In this document: positions 39,784-51,837 of the stretch, piece after piece | Position numbering within the stretch: position 1 is the first letter of the stretch | Layout: each line of letters begins with the position of its first letter | NCBI GenBank assembly: GCA_002900995.3 | Contig: CM035306.1 | Span: 2,666,001-2,730,000 of the forward strand | From: Ganoderma boninense | Lineage: Eukaryota > Basidiomycota > Agaricomycetes > Polyporales > Polyporaceae | Length of the DNA: 64,000 nucleotides | Direction of reading: 5' to 3' | The notes under the pieces: generated by a model | What the model was told of the DNA's origin: nothing | The model's input: only the letters and a program-made list of their open reading frames with translations | Database searches by the model: none | Made by a program: the position numbers and the translations under genes

Positions 39784-41157
39784 CTATCCCCGCCTGAAGT
39801 ACGCCTTCGCGCCATGCGAAGCAAGCTCGGCCTTTGCCTGACAAGAAGTGTTTATGAGTGACCACAACGTAAAGTCGGAGCCCCTGTACGTCACAGCACG
39901 TACCTTCTCTACAGAGTGGCCAGCCGCATTGTGATGGGCCCAAATCTGATGTCCAACACAGCACTCCATCAGTGCTGAAACACGCACGGCGTGCAAAGAC
40001 GATTTGGCCCACCTGGCGATAATAGTAGGCCAAGCCGACACCTTGCACGACCCACCCGACAGTGGCTACCGTCCCGACGATGGCTGCAGGAAGTGAAGGC
40101 TTCGAGAACGCTTGGATGGTCTGGATGAGACCGGCGGACCCAGTGCTTGAAGGCGGAGTTAGTGAAGGTACTTCGACGCAAGAACCAGCGCTTCTCAAGT
40201 ACCTTGGAATCCCAATTATCCTGGGAGGCTGTCAGCTTTCGGTTCCATTGTGACGTAACTACCATGCTCACATGTAGACTGAGAAGAGTAAGTGGAACCC
40301 TCCAAAAAAGAAATACAGGTCTAGCATTCAAGGCAAACACATTAGCACGGGCGGACGAATGTCTCTAATTGACATCATACAATAATACAACGCTTGCTCC
40401 TAAAAGATAGAAATTCCTTTTAGGCATGGCCTGAGCGAACGCCAGAGTACAGAGCCTACCTTCATGTAGCCATTATAAATGGGGCTGGAGTTTCCGATGA
40501 GGACAGAGGCGCAAGATAATTGTGGCGAAGAACACACCGATACCATAGCAGGAAGGACAAGGGAGTGATAATGATCACATAACTTTGCAATAGGAGTTCG
40601 TGAAGTTTATCATGTTGAATGCCAGAAGTCATGCAACGTACCCAATGCTTGAACCGAGATCGCTACCCCCATTAGATGATCCAGAAGCCAATATACAGAT
40701 GCAAGCCACCATGTTGACTATGAGCGTTCCGGCAAGCACAAGCCAGAGCTGATACAAGCGGGTAACCAGGGGTTGCGATGCTGACGGTATTTCCTCCTGG
40801 ATGGAGTGGAAAATAAGTGGGAAGACTGCAACAAGGGGAGAGAGAATACATGGCTCTTAGTTCCTCCGGTCCAAGCATCGTCAGAAGGCCGGTACTCACA
40901 AGGTGGCCAGTTGTTGCGACCATGTTTTCGAATATTGTCTTGTTTCTGCGTGAGCTCGCGCTCCCTTCTCTCCAGATCAGCCTCCCTCTGTCTCAGATCC
41001 TCCAATTGCGCGTCATGGGTCGAAGGCTTCACGGGGTCGTCAAAGGGGTTGGAGTCGAGAGTGTTGGAAGAAGCAAAGGGGTTTTCGTTATAACCTAAGA
41101 TAAAGCCAGAGGTAAGAGGAACGACGAGCGAAGATCGACTTTGGACGTCATACTCAT
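39784..41157 (-). CDS. secretory carrier membrane protein (SCAMP)
   Basis: Four-span membrane protein of post-Golgi and endosomal vesicles. Eleven exons: 41157-41154, 41094-40900, 40825-40642, 40582-40538, 40484-40460, 40399-40381, 40320-40272, 40220-40203, 40145-40013, 39945-39904, 39837-39784; 255 residues. The N-terminus has two N-P-F motifs (residues ~6-8 and ~17-19), which bind EH-domain proteins, followed by a coiled coil rich in R-E. The SCAMP core is clear: F-F-P-L-I-F-H-S-I-Q-E-E-I-P, four hydrophobic spans, Y-F-F-F-G-G-F-H-L-L-F-S and G-I-P-S-T-G-S-A-G. The first coding exon is inferred to hold only ATGA, and two internal exons are 19 and 18 nt; they are needed to restore the conserved sequence and frame. 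The 4-nt first exon is the least certain part. Confidence 0.88.
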
Positions 41158-42672
41158 GATGGATTATAGTGCCGCCAGGGTGTCCGGGAGTATGAGGCTG
41201 GTGGGGTGAAGCAACGTTAGGGCGGAAGCAGCTTAGACGCCCTGCCGCCGTATGCGCAGCCTGGGCTGAGGCTCTGCGCTGGCGACGTGTCTGACAATTG
41301 CCCAAACAGACCACCTCCGTCTTGCCGACACTCACCTCTTCCCTCGACTCCACCGCTGAACAGGCCCCACCCTCAATTGTCTCTCACGCTCCGGAGCTGA
41401 GACTATTCCCCGCGCCCATAAACGAAGATACCCGCCAGAATAGGCACGCTCGTCGCCCAGAGACCATGCGGCAATAGGCGGCACCACCGGATTAGCGCGC
41501 GCAGACATCCTCCAGAATATGCACTTGTCAAGTGGTCGTCATCACATGGAACTCGCTCTCCTCTGCAACTTCAAGACTGGTATTGCGGGCGCCCGTCGGC
41601 TTCCCAATCGTACACTGTGGGGCTGACATCCGCATGCAGTGTGCGATAGTCCTACGGCAGAACGACAATGTCTTCCTCTCAACTCGTCGTTACGCATTCC
41701 GGTCAGTACGGATGTGATTTCGCTCTGGTCAAGAGAAGTGGGATAACCGCGGTTGTTACTCAACAGTCTCGGCTGGCCGGCAGCGTTTCAACTTCCCAGC
41801 CACTTACCTGCCGCTGCCTGCCGCTGCGCAGCGGGTGCGTGCTCGGCATGTCTAAAAATTGTGCTTATGTACGAGGTGTGTCCGTCCAAGACCTGTCGGC
41901 GTCGCCTCGCGGTACCTGTGATGTCGATGCGCGTGGCAGGGGCACAACCACGAATGAAGACAGGGCGCGGGCTTGATGCTCCGCGCCCATGAGCCCTCAG
42001 GATAAATCGAGAAGCCTTAGCAACCGGCTGCGCCGTACCGCGCCGCAAGGGCTGGAATCGCCGGCCAAGTGGCGCCTCCGCCCCTTGTCCGCTCCCCGCA
42101 ACGGTCACGGTGATTTCTCTCGACAGGCGTTAAATTGGGGTGGGCGGCACCCGCCCGCAGCAAACCAACCTCCATACCTGCCCATGGGCGGATAGAATTC
42201 ACCTCTCAATGCCGTCTGGTGTCAATAGTTATCCAATGGACGAGGTAGTCTCTGTTCGGGCAGGGGCCAGGCCGGGTGCCTGCCTTCTCTTCTCCGTCCC
42301 GAGGAGGCGAATATTTTGGCGTGGAACCGCACGCGTGGAATGCTGTACAAGTCGGCGCCTGCGGCGTTGGCCGACGGGGGGGAAAGAATAAAAGGGCCGG
42401 TGTCAATAGAGCACCTTCTCCGTCCGTTGCGTTTGTCCGGTTTCCATCACCCACCCTCTTTCCCCCGCCGCCCTCCTCACCTCGCCTCCGAGGCGTGCTC
42501 TCGACGGTAAGTGTCTCTATCACTTCTCGCGTCCAACCCGGCAGTCCCTGACCTTCACCTCCGACTCGACAGCAGTCACTCTCTTAAACCCCACACTCCC
42601 TACGCTCATTCTTTGAGGTTCCCGCCTTTGCGTCAAGCCCCCTCTCATCACCAACTCGTCCACGCTTCCATC
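41158..42672. other. intergenic, divergent promoters
   Basis: 1.5 kb between the SCAMP and RlpA-like genes, transcribed in opposite directions. Short open frames only. The 300 bp before 42673 are rich in C and T, as expected for the 5' leader of the strongly biased secreted-protein gene. Confidence 0.45.
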
Positions 42673-43752
42673 ATGCTCGTCCTCTCTTTCGCTTCCGCTG
42701 CCCTTGTCGCCACCGCCGGTGTCTCCGCTATGATGATTCCCCACCGTCATACCCAGCTCTCTCGTGACGAAAAGCCCGCTACGTACTACGAGGGCTATCT
42801 CGAGAACTACCAGGTGTACCACACCCGGTACTTGGCTCTTGACTGCGAGGCCAAGCATAACACCACTTTCTTTGACAAGTGTTGCCATCCTATGCTTGTA
42901 AGTCATTGCGATTTGCTGTGGATCGACTGTCTCCGCAGTCTCTGATGCCACGGTTGCTGTAGGCCACAGAGACGCTCGAGAAGAACCGCGCTCCCGAGTG
43001 CAACCCCGCCAACCAAGTCACGTCTACTGCCTCGTCCGCTGCCCCCACGCAGACCGACGATGACGACTCTGACTGCGAGGATGACGATCCCACTTCCGCC
43101 ATTTCCTCCGCAGCCCCGACGTCGACTGATGATGATGATGACTGCGACGACGACGAGCCCACTAGCTCTGCGGTGCCCACCAGCTCCCATGTGGCTAGCT
43201 CGACCCACTCATCCTCGACTTCCTCGCGGAGCCCCGCCCCCGCCCCCGCCGCAGCCAAGACAACGCAAACACCTACGACGACTCACTCGCCTACCTCTAC
43301 CACGCACTCCACCAAGGCTACGTCGACCAAGACGACTGCGCCTGCTGCTACCTCCACCGCTGCTTCCAGCAGCGACTTTACAGGCGGCCAGGCTACCTTC
43401 TTCTATCAGGGTGGCCAGGCTGGCGCGTGCGGCACTGTCCACTCTGACAGCTCGTTCATTGCTGCCCTCCGTAAGTCTAGTCCGCCGTTAGCGCCTCATG
43501 GCTGTGATCACATCACTGACGACCATTGCAGAGACGAAGCGCTACGGTGATCTCTCCGAACAATCCGCGAACTGCGGCCGTAAGATTACCCTTACCAACA
43601 CCAACAACGGCAAGAGCGTCACCGTCACCGTCGCCGACGCCTGCCCCACCTGCGGCAACCAGAACGATCTCGACCTCTCCTACGCGGCGTTCCTCCAGAT
43701 TGCCACTGAGGCAGAGGGCCAGGTCCCCATCGTCTGGCACTTCGACGACTAA
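42673..43752 (+). CDS. secreted RlpA/expansin-like double-psi beta-barrel protein
   Basis: Small secreted protein of 317 residues; exons 42673-42897, 42963-43470 and 43532-43752. A signal peptide is evident (L-V-L-S-F-A-S-A-A-L-V-A-T-A-G-V-S-A). A Cys-containing N-terminal segment is followed by a Ser/Thr/Ala/Pro-rich linker of about 150 residues, likely O-glycosylated, that holds two acidic blocks, each with one Cys. The C-terminal ~100 residues form the barwin/RlpA-like barrel (G-Q-A-T-F-F-Y-Q-G-G, G-A-C-G-T, V-T-V-A-D-A-C-P-T-C-G, D-L-S-Y-A-A-F) ending in W-H-F-D-D. The family includes expansin-like wall-loosening proteins and cerato-platanin-like effectors; no catalytic activity can be claimed. 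Codon choice is strongly C-ending, suggesting high expression. Confidence 0.88.
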
Positions 43753-44444
43753 GCTGCGCGTGTCTCTGCGCAATTGGCTGGTCCTCCTTTCAACCCCTTT
43801 TCTTGTTCAATTTCTGGGATTCGGTTCAATGTTTCTTTTCTGGTAAAGGTTCTCGGGGCCATGTCCCAGGCCTGGCGCCATGCGTACCGTCTGGATCTGG
43901 ATGAGAACGAGATGTTGATACGAGACTTACGACCCTGGAGGCGGAGGGATCCACCCATCCTCTCGTCGCTCATCCGTTACGATACGCTTTGCCCCGTGTT
44001 TTCTGTGCTCTGTGCCTCTCCGTCGAGCTGCTACCACTGGTGTATAGCTGTTATTTGATATCGTTATTTGCTTGCCCATCGTTTGATCATCATCGCATAG
44101 AGCCTTTTAAATGAATGGTGTACAAGTTCCAACAGGCATGCACAGTGTTGGTATCCGTCATAGCATGATGTGAGCTGCTGAAGTAAACAAAAGTATATGC
44201 GTTGCCCAAATGCGTGCCAAATGAGTCTGAACATTCCATTATTACTGTTTTTTGTACGTTACGTCGGGACCTTTGATTTGTGCCGCGGCAGGCCGGAGTG
44301 ATCGAGATCCGTCGCGTCTCCGGCACGAGTGGTGACGTCGCCGAGGATTAGAGCACCCCTGCTTCTTGTCTGCTTCCTGGACCCGCCTATGCAAGACCAT
44401 CCCTTCGTGTCCTCTTGATCTTGCTCAGCATCGAGATTCCCGCC
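43753..44444. other. intergenic, no gene recognised
   Basis: 692 bp holding the 3' region of the RlpA-like gene and the promoter of the COQ11 gene. No conserved reading frame. Confidence 0.5.
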
Positions 44445-45766
44445 ATGCATCCCATCGCACAGAAGGTCCTCGTTGTTGGAGGCAACGGTTTCGTTGGTGC
44501 GTTCAAGCATGCCCTGAAACGCTTCTCTGTCACGTATACAGCCTTCAGGATCGGCTGTATGTAGGACCGCTCTGTCTCGCGGTATGCAGGTAGTCAGCAT
44601 CAGGTATGCCACTCACGCCCCTCCCAGGGCCATAGGCATAGCTAATTGCGCGCATATTCAGTCCGTCAGGTCGGCCATGGCACACGCCCAAAGGTCATAC
44701 GCCCGCATGGGTGTCCAAAGTGTGGTCCCATCTCATCTCCACGCTCCCCCAAGCACTCATAATGTCGCCACATTGCGCCCATGCGCATAGGTAGAATGGC
44801 GCCAGGGCAACGCGCTCGAGCCGGAAACGTACGAGCACCTCCTGCCTGACGTGACCGCGGTCGTGCACACGATCGGCACGTTGTTCGAAAAGTCCGGGTA
44901 CAAGAGCGCGCTCAAGGACGGAAATGTGCCGCGGTTCGTGAGCAGCGTCGCTGCGGGCATTAGTGGAGATAGAATGTCCGCGAATCCGCTTGAGAGGGAA
45001 CAGAAGAAGCGGGAGGGGAGCTACGAGGTACTGAACCGCGACACGGGTGAGTGCTTCGTCTGACGCCGCGCGAGTGTATGTCGCTCACTACGTGCGCCAC
45101 CCCCGTTCGCCTGGTCCCACCTCACCCCTACTCTTGCCTCAGCATTACGTGTGTGCGAAACGTTCTTGAAGTCTACTCCGACCGTCCAGACGATCGGGCC
45201 CCGCGCGTTCATTTACGTCTCGGCTGAGGACTGCAATCGTCCCGTCGTACCTTCCGGATACATTGAAACTAAACGCGAGGCGGAGATCCTCATAGAGAAC
45301 ATGGTGCAAAAGCACCCCGAATACCGCTCGGTCTACATCCGTCCTTGTGCGTCCCCATTTTGCTGCACGAAACGTACCTTAGTCTCATCCGATCCCCATA
45401 GCCCTCATCTACCACCCTCACTTCCGCCCTATAGTCTCCCCACTTGCTGCGCTTCTCGACCTCTCCGCCACGATCCACGCTAAACTCCCGTCAGGGTTCC
45501 CAACCCCGGGTGCCGTGCTGCACACGCTTGGATCCATGGTGCCTCGCCCTGCTTCGGCACGCGAGTCCCTCGTGGACTCACCGTTCGACTCGATGGCGCG
45601 TGTGCTCACGACACCGCCGATACACGTTGACCATGTCGCGGAGGCGATCTGCATCGCGGCAGACAACTCACGGACGGACGTGCATGGGCCGTATGGGTTG
45701 GAGGCGATGAGGCAGCTCATCGGATATTACCAGAAAGGCCAGCAGCATGCAGGGGCAAATGCATAA
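44445..45766 (+). CDS. COQ11: mitochondrial NAD(P)-binding SDR-like protein Coq11
   Basis: Atypical short-chain dehydrogenase-like protein related to yeast Coq11 (YLR290C), which acts in ubiquinone synthesis at the inner mitochondrial membrane. Exons 44445-44496, 44549-44603, 44662-44719, 44791-45046, 45143-45346 and 45402-45766; 329 residues. The nucleotide-binding motif V-V-G-G-N-G-F-V-G-S is completed across the first intron. S-S/P-G-R-P-W follows the second strand, and F-I-Y-V-S-A-E-D, Y-I-E-T-K-R-E-A-E (the Y-x3-K pair) and R-P-S-L-I-Y-H-P are typical landmarks. The third intron has a weaker donor (GTGTGG), but the frame and the V-E-W-R-Q-G-N-A-L sequence after it support the model. A typical mitochondrial presequence is not obvious. 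Confidence 0.87.
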
Positions 45767-46612
45767 GGTGAATGCAGGTCCCTCGACAGAATCCAAGTAC
45801 AATACGTAATGAGTAGTAATCGTTTGAGACGTGCAAGTTCTCTATTCCCACTCTCATGAGGCCCCAGGCATTGAACTATTGATAGTTAAGATTGGGATCC
45901 ACATTCTTTGTCCACAGTAGCCATGAATACTAGGTGACTACTTGTATGGCTGCTGTCTACTACGACATTGACCCTGGGGTGGTTAGTCGACGAGCCGAAT
46001 GACGCACAGAGATGCAAGCGCCCGTTGCTGCCAGTGTCTAGGCAGACGTCTGAGAGACATACAGTAATACCTCATGCCTGTTCATACACGAGGCCTGACC
46101 GTTTCATTGTCAAGTTCAAGCATGGAGTGCAGGGAGCGAGCACGGCAACTTGACACATGGCGTGACTCGTGGCGGGAACGCCTGCGCGCTGGAGAGTTAT
46201 CGCGTGACGGCGGAGAGAAGACAATCGTTGGGGAGGACCAGCCGGGACCCCACTGGAACCCAGCCCAGAAGTTGAGCCTAACAGGGGCGGCCCCTCCCGA
46301 CAACTCCCGACAACCACTCCTCTCCCCTCCAACCAAGGTCTCCTCCGCCAGTCCCCTCTTCCTTCCATCCGCGTGCGGAGGACGTTGTCGTGAGGTATGT
46401 GAACAAGCTCTCAAGCGTCCGCGCTCTCCAAAATAACATGCACGGTACCTTCGGTTGTCGCCGCCGCCGCCGTCACGGATTGGACTCGGAACTCGGTCGT
46501 GGTGTCGGAAGCCGTCTCAGTCCACAAGGGTCGCCCGACTCGCCGAACAGAGTTCCTCCCCACCCCCGCCTGCCAATAGAAAGTTCTTCCAAAACATAAA
46601 AACATACACAGC
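45767..46612. other. intergenic, no gene recognised
   Basis: 846 bp between tandem genes COQ11 and the adenylate kinase. The last ~350 bp are C-rich and probably include the kinase promoter and leader. Confidence 0.5.
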
Positions 46613-48039
46613 ATGGTGTCGGCATCGGGTCCTCTCGCGTCCTTGGTTCGGCCGGGCACAACATCACTCCGCGTCGCCTCCCCTCTCCTCGCTCCTGCTA
46701 GGCTCGTCGGACGTGCACGAATCCCTCGGGTCGCCGTACGGTTCGTCAGCCAGTCGCCCACAGCACAGAAGGCTGTTACGTTCGGGCTCAACACCGGCCG
46801 TGCGGAGTCTGCACCTGCGAATGGGGTCAGCCATGGAGAGCCGTTGCGGATGATCATGTTCGGTGAGCTTGCACGCTGCTGTTGAACATGGGGGCGACGC
46901 GGTTTGCGGCGTTGGCTGTTGGGACGGCTCGCATTCAACACGTCTCGTGAGCGCGTTCGGGGTGCTAGCACTGTTCGACCTACCTATCCACCCGTCATGC
47001 TTGTGGTCAGACCGGAACATGTCCATCTGATCTCGGCGTCCGTCTCATCTTAGGGAAGCCGGGTGCGGGAAAAGGGACGCTCTCTTCACGTCTAGTGAAG
47101 AAGTACGACATTGTGTCGCTCTCGACGGGCGACCTCCTTCGGCAGCATATCGCGGAAAAGTAAGTCCTCGGCTGCAAATCCCTCTGCGTTGCGTCGCTAA
47201 ACGAGGACACGAAGGACGGAAGTGGGCAGGATGGCGGAGGAGATTGTCGCGTCAGGCGGGCTTCTCCCTGACGAGATCATGCTTAAGGTCGTCACGAGTA
47301 AGCTGGATCTTCTGCACAATAAGGTACGCTGGTGTTCGATAGCGCTTCCTCTCGAAACTAACTGTCGAAATAAGCATTGGATTCTGGACGGTTTCCCGCG
47401 GACTCTTGGCCAGGGCAAGGTCCTTGATGACCACCTCTCGTGCGTCTTACCGATGCCCGAACTGTATGCACGCCGCCACTAACGCGAGGTGCCTTCAGAC
47501 GACGAGGTACACCGATGAGCCTCGTGCTCGACCTGGACGTCCCGGACGAAGTGATCTTGGGCCGCATTTCGGATCGATGGGTCCACCTGCCCTCAGGACG
47601 TGTGTACAACCTTTCATATAACCCGCCCAAGGTAGCAGGGCACGACGATGAGACGGGAGAACCCCTCACGAAGCGTCCGGACGACAATCCCGTACGTAAA
47701 TTTATCTCTTCTGCAAGCTTCTTAATAACCCTGAACGTCATCGCCTCACGTCTGCAGGAGATCTTCGCTCGCCGTCTGGAACAGTTCTACGCTTCGACCT
47801 CTCCGCTTCTTGCGTACTACGGCGAGCGGACCGCGAGTGACCAGGCGACGAAGCTCGTCAGCCTCACCGGCCGCACGTCCGACGAGATCTGGCCCCAGCT
47901 CGAGACCGTCATCCGCACGAACTTCCCCATGGTCAAGGAACGCCAGGAGAACAAGCGGCGGACGAGCTTGTCGGACGTCGTCCTCGCTCGTCAGGAGTTC
48001 GATACCAAGGATAGGCCCAAAGCCACGCTCAAGGCTTAG
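46613..48039 (+). CDS. ADK2: mitochondrial adenylate kinase (GTP:AMP phosphotransferase type)
   Basis: Nucleoside monophosphate kinase of the matrix type. Exons 46613-46862, 47054-47159, 47215-47323, 47375-47439, 47499-47691 and 47758-48039; 334 residues. The first ~75 residues are rich in Arg, Ser and Ala with few acidic residues, as in mitochondrial targeting sequences, so the protein is longer than the ~220-residue core. The P-loop reads G-K-P-G-A-G-K-G-T across intron 1; S-T-G-D-L-L-R and D-G-F-P-R-T follow. The LID has [13 protein letters not shown] and N-P-P-K-V, as in AK3/AK4-type enzymes, with no zinc cysteines. A basic/charged C-terminal tail extends beyond the usual end. Intron 1 (191 nt) is unusually long for this region. 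Confidence 0.92.
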
Positions 48040-48308
48040 CTGATCGTTGAGCATGGTCTTCGCCGCACTTCGCTCCCAGCACATTATTGTGATTGTCCTT
48101 TCACGGGATTGTAGTCCATACCCTTGGCCTTCATGTTGCCCTCTCGACTCGCTCACGTCGCATACCATCATGTTCATACCACATCTTGCCTCTCCTTCCT
48201 CCCACTGTACTTGTAGTCTGCTAGACTGGATAAATGGGGAAAAAAAATCAAGAACAAACTACAGGATGCTCTGCGTGTCTCTATGTTCACTTGTAACTTC
48301 ACACCCTC

Positions 48309-49473
48309 CTACCTCAGGCCATACCTGTTCAAATCGAGTAAGCACTGAAAACAAATTTTACAGACGCAGCGAGCAGGTGGGACGCACATCTTGACAGCGT
48401 AAAGTCCTTCAGGGAAAGCTTTCTGGACCTGCTCGTGAATGACCGTCAAACCAGCGTCGGTAAAGCACTTCTTCCATGCTAGATCAGACCTAAGAGAAGC
48501 GCGATGCAGCACTATCAGAGTCGAGCGGTCTAATGGCACCCCCGCCGGAGCGCACCTCGTCAAACTCGAATCGCTCTCGTCAAACACTGCGCGGGGAGAC
48601 CCTTGCTCGGAGCACAAGTTCTCCTTCACCAGGATGAGGCCTCTGGCAGGATCGCGCAGCGCGCTCTTGCACTTGCGGAAGAACGCGACGAGGTCCGCGT
48701 CGCTGAGGGCACCCAGACACCACTGGCACAACACCACGTCGAACTTGTCATTAAGATCGTCTTGTGGCGAAGGTGGAGCGTAGCCAACGCGACCGAGTAC
48801 CCTGACCTTCTCGGCATTTGGCGATGCGGGTATGGGGTGGGCGGGGTCGAAGTCCTGGAGGGTGGCCTGGACGAAGGTTACGCTCTTCGTCTTGTCGGCG
48901 ATCCCTTTCCAGGGTACGACTTCCAGGTCGTTTTCGCTGTCCCTTCCCGGTGTGGGGCCGCTTGGGGAGCGCGAGGGGATCTCGCTCGCTTTGCCGCGCC
49001 GGAAGGCCTCGTTCACGAACGGCTCGACGGGCTCGACGAGGACGACGTCGGAGACAAGATGCAGTAGGACGTCCGCGGTGACGCGGCCAACGCCTGCACC
49101 TACGTCCAGCGCGCGGAAACGTCTATTTGCGACTTCTTTTGACACGCTCAGAGGGCGCACCGCGGACGGGACGGTGCAGAGTTCGGGGAGGAGGTACATG
49201 AGGAACTGGCGCGAGCCGAGGGCGTCCACCCTCGGAAGCGACTGAGGCGATCTTGAGTGTCAGTCGTGTTCTGTGAGCGTAAGGTGGGGCATGGGACATA
49301 CCCCGTTGCCAAACCCGCCTGACAATGAAGATCATTCGAGGAAGAGAGAGGAGATGGATGGGGGACATACCGAGGACACCATCGTAGTTCGCGGGCTGGG
49401 ACTCCCAGTATTTGATGCCCTCCTCGACGTCAGGGTTGGGCAGATCGGGCTCTGAATGAGGCCGTGAGGACAT
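48309..49473 (-). CDS. TAE1: alpha-N-terminal protein methyltransferase (NTMT/Tae1)
   Basis: S-adenosylmethionine-dependent enzyme that methylates the alpha-amino group of proteins with X-Pro-Lys N-termini, including ribosomal proteins. Exons 49473-49371, 49318-49302 (17 nt), 49241-48388 and 48324-48309 (16 nt); 329 residues. Landmarks are Y-W-E-S-Q-P-A-N-Y-D-G-V-L-G-G near the N-terminus, S-L-P-R-V-D-A-L-G-S-R, the SAM motif D-V-G-A-G-V-G-R-V-T, and L-C-Q-W-C-L-G-A-L. Removing the 63-nt last intron gives the conserved ending L-Y-A-V-K-M-Y-G-L-R. That intron has no stop and is a multiple of three, so its retention would add 21 residues and use the same stop codon. An extra insertion of ~50 residues after the SAM motif is not typical of short homologues. 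Divergent from CSM3/SWI3 across 187 bp. Confidence 0.9.
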
Positions 49474-49660
49474 GGCGCAGGTTACGGTGCCCACCCAAAG
49501 TCAGGGAACAAGCCAAGCCGGGACCGAGCACACTGGGGGCGGCGGCGGGACATTTGCGTGACGAAAATCCATGTGACGACGCGTGACGGACGCGTCTGTG
49601 GCACGCGTCGTAGGCCAGTCGCAGCGCGTCTCGCAGGCCACGATTTGGACGAGGACCACA

Positions 49661-51070
49661 ATGAGCTCTCTCGACGATATCTGGGACACGCCTGCTGACT
49701 CTGTCTCCTCTGTCCCCTCCAACCGCACTCCTATCTCCGTGGATGATGACGACGACGTCTTCACAAATCAACCTAAGCGGCGGCCACGCTCAACCTTGTT
49801 TCTCGACTCTGGGTCGGAGGACGACGCCCCATCCACTTCCAAGGCACATTACGCGTCAAAACCAGGTTCCTCGAAGCCGGATATTGATGCATTCTGGGAC
49901 GATCTCGATCAGCCAGACTCCGCATTCCAGGGTCTCGCGCCCTCCCTCGACGTCGAAGCCTTGAAACGGCAAGCCGACGCCAGGCTCCCTCCCCTCACAC
50001 CACATCAGATCCTCCCGAGCAGTTCCCCACCGCGGGATATTGGCAATGGCAAAGACGGAGCGAAGGACAAGGCTGATCCGAAGAAGGGGGATAAGGGCAC
50101 GACGAAGAAGAAAAAGCGTGCAATCCTTGACGAGGGTCGGTTGCTGGGACCGGAAGGTTTTCCTGCGCTGGTGAAGCAAGCGAAGGAGTTCAAGCCCAAA
50201 GGGAAGGGGCATGAGGTGGGTTCCGTGTTTACGATCCCTGTCGTCTGCAGAGCTCAAAGTAATGGCAGCTGTCCGACCTCAAGAGGCTGTTCACGGTGTA
50301 CCAGTTCTGGTCCCACCAAATGTACCCAAACACTCAGTTCATCGACACCGTTCAGCGAACCGAGAAGCTTTGCCACTCGAAACGCATGCACGTGCGTCTC
50401 TCCACGCCCTTCTTCTTTGCCCAGAGAGATTGACCCCAGCTTTTAGGTCGCCCTCGGAGTCTGGCGAGACGAGGCGAAAGGCCTCATCAACGGGCACAAG
50501 ATCCGCGACCCCGACGCGTCAGACAATTCCGACAGCGACGACTCCGACAAGCACGCCGACCGCGCACCCGCCACGGACGTGCCCATCGCGACCGAGGACG
50601 AGCGGTCCTCGCCTGCGCCCTCGTGCGGACCGTCACTGCCTCCCTCGTCCGCGTCGGAGGGCGGCGGGTTTGACGACGACTTCGACATCGACGCGATGAT
50701 CGCCGAGGACGAGGCGGCTCGCGCCCAAGCGTCTTCCACTACGGACGGTTCTGGCCTCCCTGCCCCCTCGCTCCCGAAGAGCGCCCCAGTGGACGAAGAC
50801 GAGGAGATGTGGGACGCTGTCATGGCCGACTTCCCGGACGAGCCATACGTGCCTCTTGAGCGCCATCCCAGCCCGCCGAAACCGAGTGTGCAAGCTGCGG
50901 ACGACGACGAGGAGATGTGGGACATCGTGAGGGAGATGGAGGAGGCAGAGGCAGCGGTGAAGACGACCGTACCCGATGCGCCTGCGTCAGAAGGGGCGGC
51001 TAGCCTAGTTGGTGCAGATCCTACGAGAAGAGCGTCGAACGATGAAGGTTGGGACGAGATGTACGCTTAA
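49661..51070 (+). CDS. CSM3: replication fork protection complex subunit Csm3/Swi3 (Tipin)
   Basis: Partner of Tof1/Swi1 in the complex that stabilises paused replication forks and supports the S-phase checkpoint. Exons 49661-50215, 50269-50391 and 50447-51070; 433 residues. An acidic N-terminal region precedes the Swi3 domain, recognisable by R-L-L-G-P-E-G-F-P-A-L, then D-L-K-R-L-F-T-V-Y-Q-F-W-S-H-Q-M-Y-P in exon 2 and A-L-G-V-W-R-D-E-A at the start of exon 3. The C-terminal 190 residues are acidic and largely disordered, with two short repeats of the type D-D/E-D-E-E-M-W-D plus a final W-D-E-M-Y. Such a long acidic tail is common in fungal members. Confidence 0.9.
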
Positions 51071-51837
51071 TAGAGTGGATTTATGTATATAGTTTGAGCG
51101 ATCCTTTTACTTCACGGGCTTCTGTCTCCATCCTTCAATGAGGCAAAATGCCAGTCCAGGTTCTGCGGTGAACCACATACGCTGCCCATGGAGTCGCGCA
51201 AGTCAGGTCCTCATAAACTGTTGGTTGTTCAACAGGTTATGAGCCCTGACTGGTACGACTCGGGTCAGGTTCGCCTTGAACATAAGGCTATTATGTTACT
51301 GTAGCTCCCGTAGAACACGCCACCATCAAACGGCACAGCCAATAATACCATTGGGCTATCTGGCAGTGACGGATACTTCAACCCACCATATTATGGGAGT
51401 GGCACGGGCCTCAAAACTACAATTCACTTGAATTCGATGTACCGCTAGACATTCTACGGAAAGATTAAGAGACCCAAAGATGACTGTACGCAAAGTATAT
51501 CTACACGAAGATCGTCACTAAATGGAGCTGCAACTTCAAAATAAGCCAAGCTTTTTACTACTATGATACATACGCGCAAGTAAGTGTTCTATCAGGGGAG
51601 GGGAGTGTTGCACCAATCTGCAAGATAAGCCATTCAATGTACAGGTAAACGCTGGGCCACGACCCGAGACCAAGAAGGTGATGACGTTTCAAGCGAGGAC
51701 GAAAAGAAATTGCGATGGATGTTTGCACTGCGACGACGGATCTGCAGATTGGGGACAGTCAGCCCCCGCCTCTCGTCGAAGGATGCAAAACACAAAACAC
51801 ATCGTACCTTTCCTCCCGCCGGCTGGGGTCGAGATTA
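51071..51837. other. intergenic, no gene recognised
   Basis: 767 bp between the convergent ends of CSM3/SWI3 and the small gene at 51838. Lower GC than its surroundings; no reading frame or RNA gene recognised. Confidence 0.5.
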
